DNA from: Palsa-504 sp963787645
GTDB taxonomy: Bacteria > Actinomycetota > Actinomycetes > Streptosporangiales > Streptosporangiaceae
Reading direction: 5' to 3'
NCBI GenBank assembly: GCA_963787645.1
Contig: CAWBDS010000003.1
Span: 558,001-622,000, forward strand
DNA length: 64,000 nt
The notes beneath the pieces are model-generated. The model was not told the DNA's origin, did not search any database, and was given only the letters and a program-made list of their open reading frames with translations. Below are positions 26,115-34,137 of this stretch, in pieces. How positions within the stretch are numbered: the first letter of the stretch is position 1; every line of letters starts with the position of its first letter. A program made the translations under genes and the position numbers.

Positions 26115-27321
26115 TTTGCTGGACCGCGGCCGGTCGGGGCGTCTTGATGGTCATGATGACGGCGGCGGCGGCTGCGGTCGCTCCGCATGCGGTCCAGAGC
26201 AGGACCGGGTTGAGGTCATAGAGGAAGGTCCCGGCGAGCGGTGCGACGAGGAGGGCCAGGCCGTAGGCCAGGCTGCGGGTGCCGGCGTACCGTCCGGTCA
26301 GCCCGGCCGGGGCCAGGCTGGTGGTGTAGGCGGCGCCCACCGGCCATTGAGCCAGTTCGCCCAGCGACCACACGGCGACGGCCCCGGCCATGGCGGGGAT
26401 AGTGCTGGCCGGGATGAGCATGACGAAGCCTGCTCCCACGGCAAGGCTGCTGATCGCGACGACGGTGCGGGCAGTGAACCGGTTCGAGACCCGGGTCGAT
26501 GGCAGCTGCAGCAGCATGATCAGTGCCGAGTTCAGGCCGAGCAGCAGCCCGTAGGTCGCGGATGAGTGGCCCTGGTGCCGGATCCACAACGGCAGGGTGG
26601 TCTGGGCCTGGAACAGGATGGTGTTGACCAGGAAGGTGGCCACGGTGAGCTGGAGCAGCCGGGCATCGGCCAGCACGGTGACCCGGGCGGGCCGGGTCGC
26701 TGGGGCGGGCCCCCGGCTGCTGGCGGGCGTAGCGCTGAGCGCCAGCCAGGCGACGGCGCCCCAGATCAGTGACGTGCCGGCGTCAGCTATGAACAGCGCT
26801 GTGAAACTGTGCTCGGCCACCAGGCCGCCGACCGCGGGCCCGGCAGCGGTGCCGACGCTGACCCCGAGCTGGTAGACGCTGAACGCGGTGGCGCGCTGAG
26901 CAGCAGGGACCGAGTGAGCCATGATGGCGCTGGTCGAGGGCCGGTACAGCTCCGAGGTCAGTCCGGTGAGGCAGGCCAGGGCGATAATCGTGCCCAGGCC
27001 GCGGGCCAGCCCGAGGGCAAGGGTGGCCGCCCCGGAGGTGAACATCGACGTTATGGTGACGGACTTGGCCCCGAACCGGTCGGTGAGCGTGCCCCCGGCC
27101 GGGCCGGCCACGATCTTGCCGACCGCGTAGGCGCTGACCGCGAGGGCGGCCTGGGCGGGCCGGTATCCCTGGTGTGACAGGTACAGGACCAGGAACGGGA
27201 CCACGAAGCTGCCGAAGCGGTTGATGAATGAGCCCGCGGCCAGCACCCATACCTGCCGGGGCATAGCCGCCAGTTCGTCCCGGAGCGATGGTCCCGCGGC
27301 CGGCATCGGTATCACCGCCAA
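26008..27321 (-). CDS. MFS transporter (drug-efflux type)
   Basis: About 437 residues with around 12 membrane helices, e.g. FINRFGSFVVPFLVLYLS, the conserved loop GGTLTDRFGAKSV after helix 2, and helices near FSVYQLGVSVGTAAGPAVGG. This layout matches proton-driven exporters. The annotated start is a TTG; GTG at codon 3 or ATG at codon 6 are possible. The last about 45 residues after MTIKTPRP look like read-through into the convergent gene. It is divergent from a MarR-type regulator with a palindrome between, a classic efflux/MarR arrangement. Substrate unknown. Confidence 0.88.
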   Translation of the reverse strand: MAVIPMPAAGPSLRDELAAMPRQVWVLAAGSFINRFGSFVVPFLVLYLSHQGYRPAQAALAVSAYAVGKIVAGPAGGTLTDRFGAKSVTITSMFTSGAATLALGLARGLGTIIALACLTGLTSELYRPSTSAIMAHSVPAAQRATAFSVYQLGVSVGTAAGPAVGGLVAEHSFTALFIADAGTSLIWGAVAWLALSATPASSRGPAPATRPARVTVLADARLLQLTVATFLVNTILFQAQTTLPLWIRHQGHSSATYGLLLGLNSALIMLLQLPSTRVSNRFTARTVVAISSLAVGAGFVMLIPASTIPAMAGAVAVWSLGELAQWPVGAAYTTSLAPAGLTGRYAGTRSLAYGLALLVAPLAGTFLYDLNPVLLWTACGATAAAAAVIMTIKTPRPAAVQQTSCRWCSRGQHRETLPALGGWHLTPAVKPGTRGSP

Positions 27322-27355
27322 TGCTCATATAACTCGTTGCCGTGATACACGCTAC

Positions 27356-27371
27356 CGAGCTATCTAACTCG
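27356..27371. promoter_or_regulatory. MarR-type operator candidate between MFS and MarR genes
   Basis: Sixteen-base palindrome with arms CGAGCTAT and CTAACTCG, one mismatched pair. The gap also has a loose direct repeat: GTTGCCG followed by GATACA occurs at about 27336-27348 and again near the MarR start. MarR dimers bind sites of this size. Confidence 0.6.
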
Positions 27372-27406
27372 ATGTCAAGTAAGTTGCCGCCGAGATACAA
27401 TGCAGC

Positions 27407-27910
27407 GTGACCGATCACGTGGCGAAGATCCTGCAGGCATGGCGATCCGAACGGCCCGACCTGGATGTCTCGCCGATCGCGGTGTTCGGCCGGATCAGCA
27501 GGATCGAACGCCGCAAGGACCTCGCGCTGCGCGCAGTGCACCGCCGCCACGGCCTGGATGGCGGCGAATACGACGTACTGGCCGCGCTGCGCCGCAGCGG
27601 CCCGGCCTACCAGCTCACGCCCACCCAGCTGTACCGGGACATGATCGTGACCTCGGCCACCATGACCGAGCGCCTGGACCGGCTCGAGCGGCGCGGCCTG
27701 ATCCGGCGCCGCCCGGCCCCGCAGGACCGGCGTTCCCTGCTCGTCGAGCTCACCAGCCGCGGCCGCGCCGTGATCGACAAAGCCGCCGAAGACCTCGCCG
27801 AAACCGAAGCCGGACTGCTGGCCGGGCTCAGTACCGCCGACCGCGATGCCCTGGCTGCCCTGCTCACCAAGCTGGCCTCGGCCCTGGAAGACCAGCCAGG
27901 ACAGCCATAG
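27407..27910 (+). CDS. MarR-family transcriptional regulator
   Basis: A 167-residue winged-helix protein starting at GTG 27407. It shows LDGGEYDVLAALRRSGP, the recognition helix region MIVTSATMTERLDRLERRGL, and the wing RRRPAPQDRRSLLVELTSRG. It is divergent from the MFS exporter and likely represses it until a ligand binds. There is no clear Cys-based redox switch. Confidence 0.9.
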   Translation: MTDHVAKILQAWRSERPDLDVSPIAVFGRISRIERRKDLALRAVHRRHGLDGGEYDVLAALRRSGPAYQLTPTQLYRDMIVTSATMTERLDRLERRGLIRRRPAPQDRRSLLVELTSRGRAVIDKAAEDLAETEAGLLAGLSTADRDALAALLTKLASALEDQPGQP

Positions 27911-27964
27911 CCGCCAACGCGTTAACGCCCGGCACCTGGAATCGCGAAACCTGCGCGCTTCCGG

Positions 27965-28750
27965 TCAGGGCTCCGGCGAAGCGACCCGGAGCAGGATGAC
28001 CTGGGAGGTGAGCTGCCCGGAGCTCAGCAGGTGCCCGATCCGGTCGCTCTGCTGGTCAGCCGTGATCAGCTCGGGCCGGTGCCCGTAACGCCGGTGCAGT
28101 TCGCGCTCTACGGCCTCGACCCGGGCGGCCCACTCCGGCGGCGCGGCGATGTCGCGGAAGTCGGCCACGTCCACGGCCTCCAGGCCGGCCTGACCGAACA
28201 GGTCGTGCAGCTGGCCGCTGGACGAGAAGTGGTTGCCCTCCGGCGGGTTGTCCAGCTCGGCGGTCTCGGCTAGGTAGACCAGCAGGCCGATCCGGCCGCC
28301 GGGGCGCATGATGCGGCGGAGCTGGCCGAGCATGGCCCGCTGGGCTGCTGTGCCGGGCGCGGTGCACAGCACGCCCAGGCACCAGGCGAGGCCGGCGGTG
28401 GCGTCGCCGAAGGGCAGGGCGGTCGCGTCGGCCTGCACGACCGGGGCACCGAACAGCCGGGCCGCCGCCCGGCAGGCATCCGGTTCGGGTTCGGCCAGGA
28501 CGGGCTGCACGCCGGTCCGGAACGCGGCGTAGGCGGCGGGTCCGCCCAGGCCCGCGCCGACGTCGATCAGCACCTCTCCGGGCCGCGGCCCGAGCCGCTC
28601 GAGCAGCCAGTCCAGGACCGCGGGCTGGCCGCTCCCGCGGCAGGCGGCCGGGATACGGCACTCCGGGCCGAGGTCGCAGGCCACCCGAGCGGTCCACTCG
28701 GCCACGGTGCCGAACTCGGCCTCCATCGGGTCGCCGGTGTCACGGGTCAC
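27965..28750 (-). CDS. SAM-dependent methyltransferase (class I)
   Basis: A 261-residue methyltransferase. Motif I is VLIDVGAGLGGPAAYAAF, an acidic motif II region is VLAEPEPDACRAAARLF, then VQADATALPFGDATAGLAWC and LRRIMRPGGRIGLLVYLAE. The GTG start overlaps the stop of the MTHFR-like gene as GTGA, so the two are co-translated. An N-terminal stretch has Cys in DLGPECRIPAACRGSG. Substrate unknown. Coupling to a folate C1 enzyme suggests a link between C1 supply and methyl transfer, which is inference from context. Confidence 0.88.
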   Translation of the reverse strand: MTRDTGDPMEAEFGTVAEWTARVACDLGPECRIPAACRGSGQPAVLDWLLERLGPRPGEVLIDVGAGLGGPAAYAAFRTGVQPVLAEPEPDACRAAARLFGAPVVQADATALPFGDATAGLAWCLGVLCTAPGTAAQRAMLGQLRRIMRPGGRIGLLVYLAETAELDNPPEGNHFSSSGQLHDLFGQAGLEAVDVADFRDIAAPPEWAARVEAVERELHRRYGHRPELITADQQSDRIGHLLSSGQLTSQVILLRVASPEP

Positions 28751-29751
28751 GCGGCAGCCTCTTCCCGGATCCGGGCGGCCAATTCCGCCTTGATCTGCGC
28801 GGCGAACTCATACCCGCGGGCCGAGGCCAGCCCGGAGATGTTTACCCCGGCCACGCCCGGGATGGCCAGCAGTGCCCGGGCCTGCCGGGCTGCGGCCGTA
28901 AGGCCGGCCGCGACCGGATCAGGGGCGTCTAGCACCGCCCGTACCGCGGCCGGATCCAGCTCCAGGCCCGGCAGCCCGGACAGCGCCGAGGCAGAGACAT
29001 GATCGGTGAAGAGGGCCACCGCGGCGATGACCGGGATGGTGACCCCGGCCCGCGCGGCAGCGGCCACGAAACGGGCCACCGAGGCCACGGTGTCGTGGTT
29101 GAGCACGGCGGCCGCCGCCCCGGCGCGCTGCTTCTGGGCCAGCCGGAAGGGCCGCAGATGCCGGGGCGGCGCGGCGGGCGCCTCCGGGACGGCAGCCGAC
29201 ATCCCGGCCGAGGCGGCCAGCGCGGCCAGCCGCGGCCCGTCAAGGTCAAAGACCTGCGTCACCTCCGGCCGGACGTCGTAGGCGCGGGCATCCCCGGTCA
29301 CGCACAGCACCGCGTCCACCCCGAGCTCGCGCAGGCCGTTCACTTCCTGCTCGAGCACGATCCGGTTCCGGTCCCGGCAGGACAAGGTGATCCACGGCCG
29401 CGCTCCGGCCTGCTGCAAGACCCAGGCCAGCTGCGCAGGCGGGAAGTCGGGCCGGTCCTGGTGTTCGCCGACCAGGAGGGCATCGCTGACCGGGGCCAGG
29501 ATGCCCGCCACTGCGGCGTGGACCGGCATCGAGTACGGCTCGGAGCTGAAGTCGGTCAAGATCAGCGGTACCGAATCTAGCGGCACAGACGGCACCGGAT
29601 CAGGCCAGGGCACCGGGACCGGAAACACGCACGGGTACGCGCCCGCCTCACAGCCGCCGTCAGACCGCACTCCACCGCACGGCCCCATCACCATGCGCTT
29701 CGGGCAGCCCTGGTTCGCGACCGGGCGAGGCCAACGGAGATCAGCGGTCAA
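28747..29751 (-). CDS. Methylenetetrahydrofolate reductase-like protein with an N-terminal Cys domain
   Basis: A 334-residue protein starting at TTG 29751 (no better start is visible). The N-terminus has a Cys-rich block, CPKRMVMGPCGGVRSDGGCE, characteristic of the MTHFR C-terminal domain found in corrinoid/folate enzymes. A TIM-barrel MTHFR-type region follows (PWITLSCRDRNRIVLEQEVN, GVDAVLCVTGDARAYD, FRLAQKQRAGAAAAVLN). Finding the Cys domain in front of the barrel, and not after it, is less usual. It probably handles methyl or methylene tetrahydrofolate. It lies 154 bases downstream of the MarR gene on the same strand and overlaps the methyltransferase. Confidence 0.82.
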   Translation of the reverse strand: MTADLRWPRPVANQGCPKRMVMGPCGGVRSDGGCEAGAYPCVFPVPVPWPDPVPSVPLDSVPLILTDFSSEPYSMPVHAAVAGILAPVSDALLVGEHQDRPDFPPAQLAWVLQQAGARPWITLSCRDRNRIVLEQEVNGLRELGVDAVLCVTGDARAYDVRPEVTQVFDLDGPRLAALAASAGMSAAVPEAPAAPPRHLRPFRLAQKQRAGAAAAVLNHDTVASVARFVAAAARAGVTIPVIAAVALFTDHVSASALSGLPGLELDPAAVRAVLDAPDPVAAGLTAAARQARALLAIPGVAGVNISGLASARGYEFAAQIKAELAARIREEAAA

Positions 29752-29905
29752 ACGCCTGCTCGATGCCGCGGCTGATCCGGGACCGGTTCCGGATCCTGTA
29801 CAGAAGTCTCATGGCCTCACTCTTGCCCACCGGATCACGCCTCATGCCGGCCCTCCGCGACGCGGCCCGGCCAGGCCTCGGGCGCGTACAGCGTGCGGGC
29901 GTGGG

Positions 29906-30466
29906 TCACTGGAGAGTGACCGCGGCGGCGTGGATGGCCAGGCCGGGTCCGGGAACGGCCTGATCGACGGGACAGGCGGGCACCTCGCAGGTCGGGATGT
30001 CGCATAGCCGGCAGATGTGGCGGGCATCCCAGCGGTCAGTGGTCAAGGCGCCGAGCAGCTTCTCGAGCACGGGCTCAAGCTGATGCCGTTCCGCCGCCGT
30101 CAGCGGGGAGAGCACCTGATCGAGGATCTCGAGCCGCTCTCTGGCTGCGGCCAGCGCTGCCTGCTGGCCGGCCGGGGTCAGGACCAGGGCCCGGGATCTG
30201 GCGTCCTGCGCGTCCGGCCGCCGCTGGACCAGGCCTTCGGCTTCAAGCCGGTTGACCAGCCGGACGGTGGCTGGATGCGAGATGTGCAGCAGTCGGGCCA
30301 GGAAGTCGATGTTCTGCCCGGGCCGCAGGCGGAGATGGCTGAGGGCGGCGGTCGCCGTCAGGCCGCGGCCGTCGTCGGCTCTGGCCTGATCCAGCCGGCC
30401 GACGACGGCGATGGCCAGCGCTCCGAGCAGGTTGGCCTGACGGGAGGCACGAGGAGATGTATGCAT
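29906..30466 (-). CDS. MarR-family regulator with a C-terminal cysteine cluster
   Basis: A 186-residue winged-helix regulator: LSHLRLRPGQNIDFLARLLH, the recognition helix region SHPATVRLVNRLEAEGLVQR, and wing DAQDARSRALVLTPAG. After the usual MarR end it has HICRLCDIPTCEVPACPVDQ, four cysteines (C-x2-C-x5-C-x4-C) with a nearby His, which could bind zinc or iron or sense redox state. It is divergent from a class V aminotransferase and upstream of the MTHFR-like/methyltransferase pair. It may control both. Confidence 0.88.
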   Translation of the reverse strand: MHTSPRASRQANLLGALAIAVVGRLDQARADDGRGLTATAALSHLRLRPGQNIDFLARLLHISHPATVRLVNRLEAEGLVQRRPDAQDARSRALVLTPAGQQAALAAARERLEILDQVLSPLTAAERHQLEPVLEKLLGALTTDRWDARHICRLCDIPTCEVPACPVDQAVPGPGLAIHAAAVTLQ

Positions 30467-30570
30467 GCGCTAGGTACCTATCCAGCCGCGCCGGACGGCA
30501 AACCAGCAGCGGCGGCGGCTGTCCGTAGCGCCTTGCCGGCGGCATGGCGTTTGAGGCTCCACTCACGGGT

Positions 30571-30597
30571 AATTATATGCATGCATTACATATACAC
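30571..30597. promoter_or_regulatory. AT-rich palindromic site before the aminotransferase gene
   Basis: Contains the perfect palindrome ATGCATGCAT at 30577-30586 inside an AT-rich patch (TATATG upstream, TACATATA downstream). A related TATGCATGC sits over the MarR start codon at 30463-30469. The patch may be the MarR operator and the promoter -10 area for the aminotransferase. Confidence 0.5.
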
Positions 30598-30652
30598 TGC
30601 CGCCCCGCTGGCGGCGGAGGCGTTGTCCGCGGACGAAGGGGTGCGACCGCGC

Positions 30653-31831
30653 ATGAATGGCAGCATGACATCGGGCGCCGGGTCTTCAGATAGTTACGCC
30701 GATGCCTTCGGCGACTTCGACGGCCGCATCTGGCTGAACGCCGCGCACCAGGGTCCGCTGCCGCGGCTGGCCGCCGAGGCCGCCGGGCAGGCGCTGGCGG
30801 CAAAGCTGGCGCCGCACCGGATCAGCGACCATGCGTTCACGGGTGTCCCGCAGCGGCTGCGCGAGCTGCTGGGCCGCCTGATCGGCGCGCCAGCGGAGCA
30901 GATCATCCTCGGCAACAGCGCCTCCTGGGGACTCCAGGTGCTGGCCAACGGGCTGCCCTGGCGGCCGGGTGACGAGATCCTCGTGCTGGCCGATGAGTTC
31001 CCGGCGACGGTGTTCCCCTGGCTGGTCACCGAGCGCCATGGCGTGAGCGTGCGCCAGCTCGAGCTCGGCCAGCCAGTGCTCGACCCCGAGCGCCTGCAGC
31101 AGGAGCTGTCGCCGCGGACCCGTGTCGTCGCGGTTAACTGGGTCCGCTCCCTGACCGGCCACGTCGTTGACGTCGCCGGCCTGCACCAGGTCTGTGAACG
31201 CTCCGGCGTGCACCTGGTCCTCAACGTGACTCAGGGCCTGGGCGCGCTGCCGTTCGATATCCGGCGACATCCCGTGGCGGCGATCTCGTGTTCGGGCTTC
31301 AAGTGGCTCTGCGGCCCCTACGCCACCGGCTTCGCCTGGATCCGCCCCGACGTCCTCCAGACGATGCACGCGGTCCAGGCCTACTGGCTTGCCCTGCCCG
31401 ACGGCGTAGAGCTCGACCTTAACCGGGAGGGCGAGCATCGCCTCCGCGACGATCTCGGTGCCCGCGGCTACGACGTGTTCGGTACCGCCAACTTCCTCAA
31501 CTTCATCCCCTGGACCGCGGCGCTGGACTACCTCCTGGCCCAGGGCACCGAGGCGATCGCCGGCCATGACCAGGCGCTTGTCGACCAGCTGATCGGGCTG
31601 CTCGACGACAGCAGCTACCGCTTCGTCAGCCCCACCGGCGCCGGCCAGCGCGCGGCGATCGTCGTCATCAGCGCCGCAGACCCCGCCGACAACCAGGCGG
31701 CCTGCCAGCGCCTGGCCGACGCCGGCATCGACACCGCCCTCCGCGCGGGCAACATCCGCCTCTCCCCGCATCTGTACAACACCGCCGACCAGATCCAGCG
31801 CGCGGCAGCGATCCTCACCGGCTCTCGCTGA
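30653..31831 (+). CDS. Class V aminotransferase (PLP enzyme)
   Basis: A 392-residue PLP-dependent enzyme; ATG 30653 is chosen because the open frame upstream overlaps the MarR gene antisense. Motifs: WLNAAHQGPLPRLA at the N-terminus, ILGNSASWGLQVLANGL, VVAVNWVRSLTGHVVDVAGL, and the PLP lysine in ISCSGFKWLCGPYATGF. Class V includes cysteine desulfurases, isopenicillin-N epimerase-like enzymes and kynureninases; this one resembles the epimerase/desulfurase-like group without a clear active Cys loop. It is divergent from the Cys-cluster MarR protein, which probably regulates it. Confidence 0.88.
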   Translation: MNGSMTSGAGSSDSYADAFGDFDGRIWLNAAHQGPLPRLAAEAAGQALAAKLAPHRISDHAFTGVPQRLRELLGRLIGAPAEQIILGNSASWGLQVLANGLPWRPGDEILVLADEFPATVFPWLVTERHGVSVRQLELGQPVLDPERLQQELSPRTRVVAVNWVRSLTGHVVDVAGLHQVCERSGVHLVLNVTQGLGALPFDIRRHPVAAISCSGFKWLCGPYATGFAWIRPDVLQTMHAVQAYWLALPDGVELDLNREGEHRLRDDLGARGYDVFGTANFLNFIPWTAALDYLLAQGTEAIAGHDQALVDQLIGLLDDSSYRFVSPTGAGQRAAIVVISAADPADNQAACQRLADAGIDTALRAGNIRLSPHLYNTADQIQRAAAILTGSR

Positions 31832-31991
31832 CCGCGGCCTGGAGCCCCGCCGCGGCTTGGTTAAGAGCCGGCCCGGGGGTAGCCCCAGTTGGCGCCGCCG
31901 GCCGGACTGGGTCTCGCCCTGTCCCTGCGGAGCAGGTCAGCCAGCGCTTGTGCGTCGGACCTGACCGTGCTCGCCCAAGGAGATGACCAAC

Positions 31992-32282
31992 ATGACCGAC
32001 AGCGATCCGGCCGGATCAACGCCGCCCGAGGAAGACCGGGCCCTGCTGCGGGAGCAAGAGCCGGACACTTCCCAGGCCGCCGAAGATCCCGGGTACCTCA
32101 CCGTGACAGGTGAGGCCGCCTCCGAAGACGGTTCGGTCGCTCCGATCATCGGTGGCCTGCCCGCTGTCGAGGGATCGGCCTGGGACATCGGCGCCCCGCT
32201 GGAGGACCGCGGCGCGGGCCTGGCTGACGCGCAGGGCAGCCCGCCGGGCCAGGCCAGCGACGAGGACACACCGGCCAGTTGA
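31992..32282 (+). CDS. Small acidic protein, unknown
   Basis: 96 residues, very rich in Asp, Glu, Gly and Pro, with no membrane segment or known motif; likely disordered. ATG 31992 is preferred over 31983 because AAGGAG at 31977-31982 is 9 bases away from it. I recognise no family. Confidence 0.55.
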   Translation: MTDSDPAGSTPPEEDRALLREQEPDTSQAAEDPGYLTVTGEAASEDGSVAPIIGGLPAVEGSAWDIGAPLEDRGAGLADAQGSPPGQASDEDTPAS

Positions 32283-32411
32283 ATCGGTCCGTACATGATC
32301 TGCGAGCGCCGGGAACGCTGGGCCTCGTGACCGTTACAGCCCCTGCGCAGCGCTGGCGCCGGCCAGCTTGAAGCGCGATGCGCCGGGCTGGACCGACCCG
32401 GCGGGTAGGAG

Positions 32412-32433
32412 CTGACGTGCGCGGCAACGTCAG
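32412..32433. other. Hairpin after the small acidic gene
   Basis: CTGACGT and ACGTCAG form a perfect 7-bp stem with an 8-base loop, 130 bases after the acidic protein stop. The rest of 32283-32450 shows nothing else I can name. Confidence 0.4.
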
Positions 32434-32450
32434 CCCCCGGCGGGCGCCCC

Positions 32451-32606
32451 CTCGACTCGGCGGCCGCGGCCTGGAAAGGCATCCCGCTCCGGCGCCTGCT
32501 GCGGATCGCCTGGTGGCGGATCCTTGCCGGAGACGTGCCCTCCGGCAAGGACGCCCGTACGGAATAGCTCAATGCGCAGTAGGCGCGGGTGGATAACTAG
32601 ATGGCG
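32451..32606 (+). pseudogene. Relic of the acyltransferase C-terminus, with three Trp-to-stop changes
   Basis: This 156-base piece aligns in frame with 57827-57982 of the intact acyltransferase gene at 56976. LDSAAAVWQGIPLR corresponds to LDSAAAAWKGIPLR, and AADVPAGRDARTEW to AGDVPSGKDARTE plus stop. All three tryptophan codons in the tail (after DARTE, after LNAQ, and after VDN) are TAG instead of TGG, at 32565, 32580 and 32598. No start or upstream part of the gene is present. It is a fragment of a paralogue or of a partial duplication. Confidence 0.85.
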
Positions 32607-32608
32607 TG

Positions 32609-33226
32609 CTATGCGGCGAGCAGCCGCTCGAAGAACGAGCGGTAGCGGCGCAGGCCCTGCCTGAGATCCTCGGTATTGACCTCCTGGCCGCCTGCCCAGC
32701 GCTGCTCAAGCTCGGCGCGCTCGGTCGCAAACATCGCGGCCAGTCGCTGCATGAGCTCTGCTACCAGCGCATCGGCTTCCTGGACCGCTTGTTCGGGCTC
32801 GTCCACGAACTCGGCCTGAATATCCTTCCAGCGCATGGTGATGCTCTGCAGCTCGTCGTCTTCCAGCAAGCTGGCCCGCTGCAGGGAGTCGGCTGCGACG
32901 CTGCCTTCGCCGGCGTCCGCAGCACGGCGGCCGCCGCGCCCGGATGCCGCCGGACCTCCGGCGTGCAGGGCGTCGTCGGCGGCGTAGCTGTCATCGAAGC
33001 CTTCGCGATCGGCCGGCTGAGGGACGTCGTCCCGGTAGCCTTCGCGATCGGCCGCCTGGGGGACGTCGTCCCGGTAGCCTTCGCGATCGGCCGCCTGGGG
33101 GACGTCGTCCCGGTAGCCTTCGCGATCGGCCGCCTGGGGGATGTTCTCCTGGCCTGTCCTGGTGCCGGCCGCAGCGATCTGGTCTGTGGTCAGCCCACTG
33201 CCCTGGGGGTAATCGGTGTCGGTCAT
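32609..33226 (-). CDS. Hypothetical protein with 13-residue tandem repeats
   Basis: 205 residues. The N-terminal part is a low-complexity region with four copies of a 13-residue unit (core PQAADREGYRDDV). The C-terminal part is helical (DIQAEFVDEPEQAVQEADAL, then EDLRQGLRRYRSFFERLL) and clearly related to the C-terminal half of the next upstream gene's product. The two genes overlap by ATGA, so they form one operon and probably arose by duplication. This copy lacks the membrane helix of its neighbour. I know no function. Confidence 0.8.
   Translation of the reverse strand: MTDTDYPQGSGLTTDQIAAAGTRTGQENIPQAADREGYRDDVPQAADREGYRDDVPQAADREGYRDDVPQPADREGFDDSYAADDALHAGGPAASGRGGRRAADAGEGSVAADSLQRASLLEDDELQSITMRWKDIQAEFVDEPEQAVQEADALVAELMQRLAAMFATERAELEQRWAGGQEVNTEDLRQGLRRYRSFFERLLAA
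33001..33156. repeat. Four 39-base direct tandem repeats inside a coding region
   Basis: Units start at 33001, 33040, 33079 and 33118 (each begins CTTCGCGATCGGCC). The middle units are almost identical, while the first and last carry a few changes. The period of 39 bases keeps the frame and encodes the 13-residue protein repeat. There are no spacers, so it is not a CRISPR array. Confidence 0.95.
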
Positions 33227-33858
33227 CGTCCTTCTCGCCTGCCTATTCGGTGATCGTCGTAATCCGGGTCCGGGTCGTCCAGGGCGGCACCGTCGCGCGC
33301 CTGGCCGATAGTGCCGTCTGTGCCGCTGTCATCTGGACGGAGCAGTTCCTCGAACAGGGAGCGGTACCGTATGAGCGCCTCGCGAAGGTCTTCGGTGCTT
33401 ACCTGCTGAGTCTGGGAGCGCTGCCACACAGCGTGCGCGAACCGGTAGTTCTCAACGGTGTCCGGATGGTCGACCGACACCAGCTCGGCCTGCGCGTCGA
33501 AGTCCTTCATCGGGTAACCCCGCGCTTCCATGAGGCGGGTGATGAGGGCATCGGCAGCCGTCGCTGCTTGCTCCGGCTGCTCGACGAACTGCTCCTGCAG
33601 CTCACGCCATTCACCCGCGTAACGCAGGCGGGTGGCTTCCGGCAGCGGCTTGATGTCGAATTGAGCCCGCTCCTTCTCACGCGCGCGTAGGTCGGCCTCG
33701 GCGGCTCGCTGGTCGTTGCGGTTCGCCACCACCCGGTCGTATTCCGGCCCGAAGCGGTCGCGGAGCACCGCGGTTCTTCGTTTCCTGACCCCCACCGCGG
33801 CCAGCGCGATGACGGCTACCACAACGATCGCGACAACGACCCATACCACGGTAGTCAT
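33223..33858 (-). CDS. Membrane-anchored hypothetical protein
   Basis: 211 residues with one N-terminal membrane helix (VVWVVVAIVVVAVIALAAVG) followed by a charged, mostly helical cytoplasmic domain. That domain includes RFGPEYDRVV, EWRELQEQFVEQPEQAATAA and EDLREALIRYRSLFEELL. Proteins of this shape are common in actinomycetes and have no assigned function. The start is ATG 33858, with an AGGAGG-type ribosome-binding site. It overlaps the repeat-containing paralogue downstream. An inverted repeat with an AT-rich centre lies upstream at 33992-34026. Confidence 0.85.
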   Translation of the reverse strand: MTTVVWVVVAIVVVAVIALAAVGVRKRRTAVLRDRFGPEYDRVVANRNDQRAAEADLRAREKERAQFDIKPLPEATRLRYAGEWRELQEQFVEQPEQAATAADALITRLMEARGYPMKDFDAQAELVSVDHPDTVENYRFAHAVWQRSQTQQVSTEDLREALIRYRSLFEELLRPDDSGTDGTIGQARDGAALDDPDPDYDDHRIGRREGR

Positions 33859-33991
33859 CAGATCCTCCTGTCATTGGGACGCGCCTCCTCCTACCCAGGT
33901 ACGCACGCCTAAACGGCGACCCTGGCGCGTGGTGACGCTCATGTCCACGAGCAGATCGCGCACTGCGATTTACCGGCTGAAGCACCACGGC

Positions 33992-34026
33992 CCGTTCGGA
34001 TAATTCAAAATCTTTTTCCCGAACGG
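33992..34026. promoter_or_regulatory. Inverted repeat around an AT-rich centre
   Basis: Perfect 8-base arms CCGTTCGG and CCGAACGG enclose 19 AT-rich bases (a block containing AATTCAAAATC and TTTTT). In a GC-rich genome this could be a promoter flanked by half-sites for the minus-strand membrane-protein operon, or a terminator-like stem. Confidence 0.45.
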
Positions 34027-34137
34027 ATCGTGGTATCACGTTCCCTCAGCCGTTACCGGCCCCGGTTCGCTGGTCATGCGCTGAGAGTTAGGCTGCGAGC
34101 AGGGTACCGAGCTGCTCTGCGGGAGCTGGGAGGCCGC

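Noticed and set aside
33001..33156. Regular 39-base repeats that might suggest a CRISPR array
   Set aside because: No spacers between units, the repeat keeps the reading frame of a protein, and no cas genes are present.
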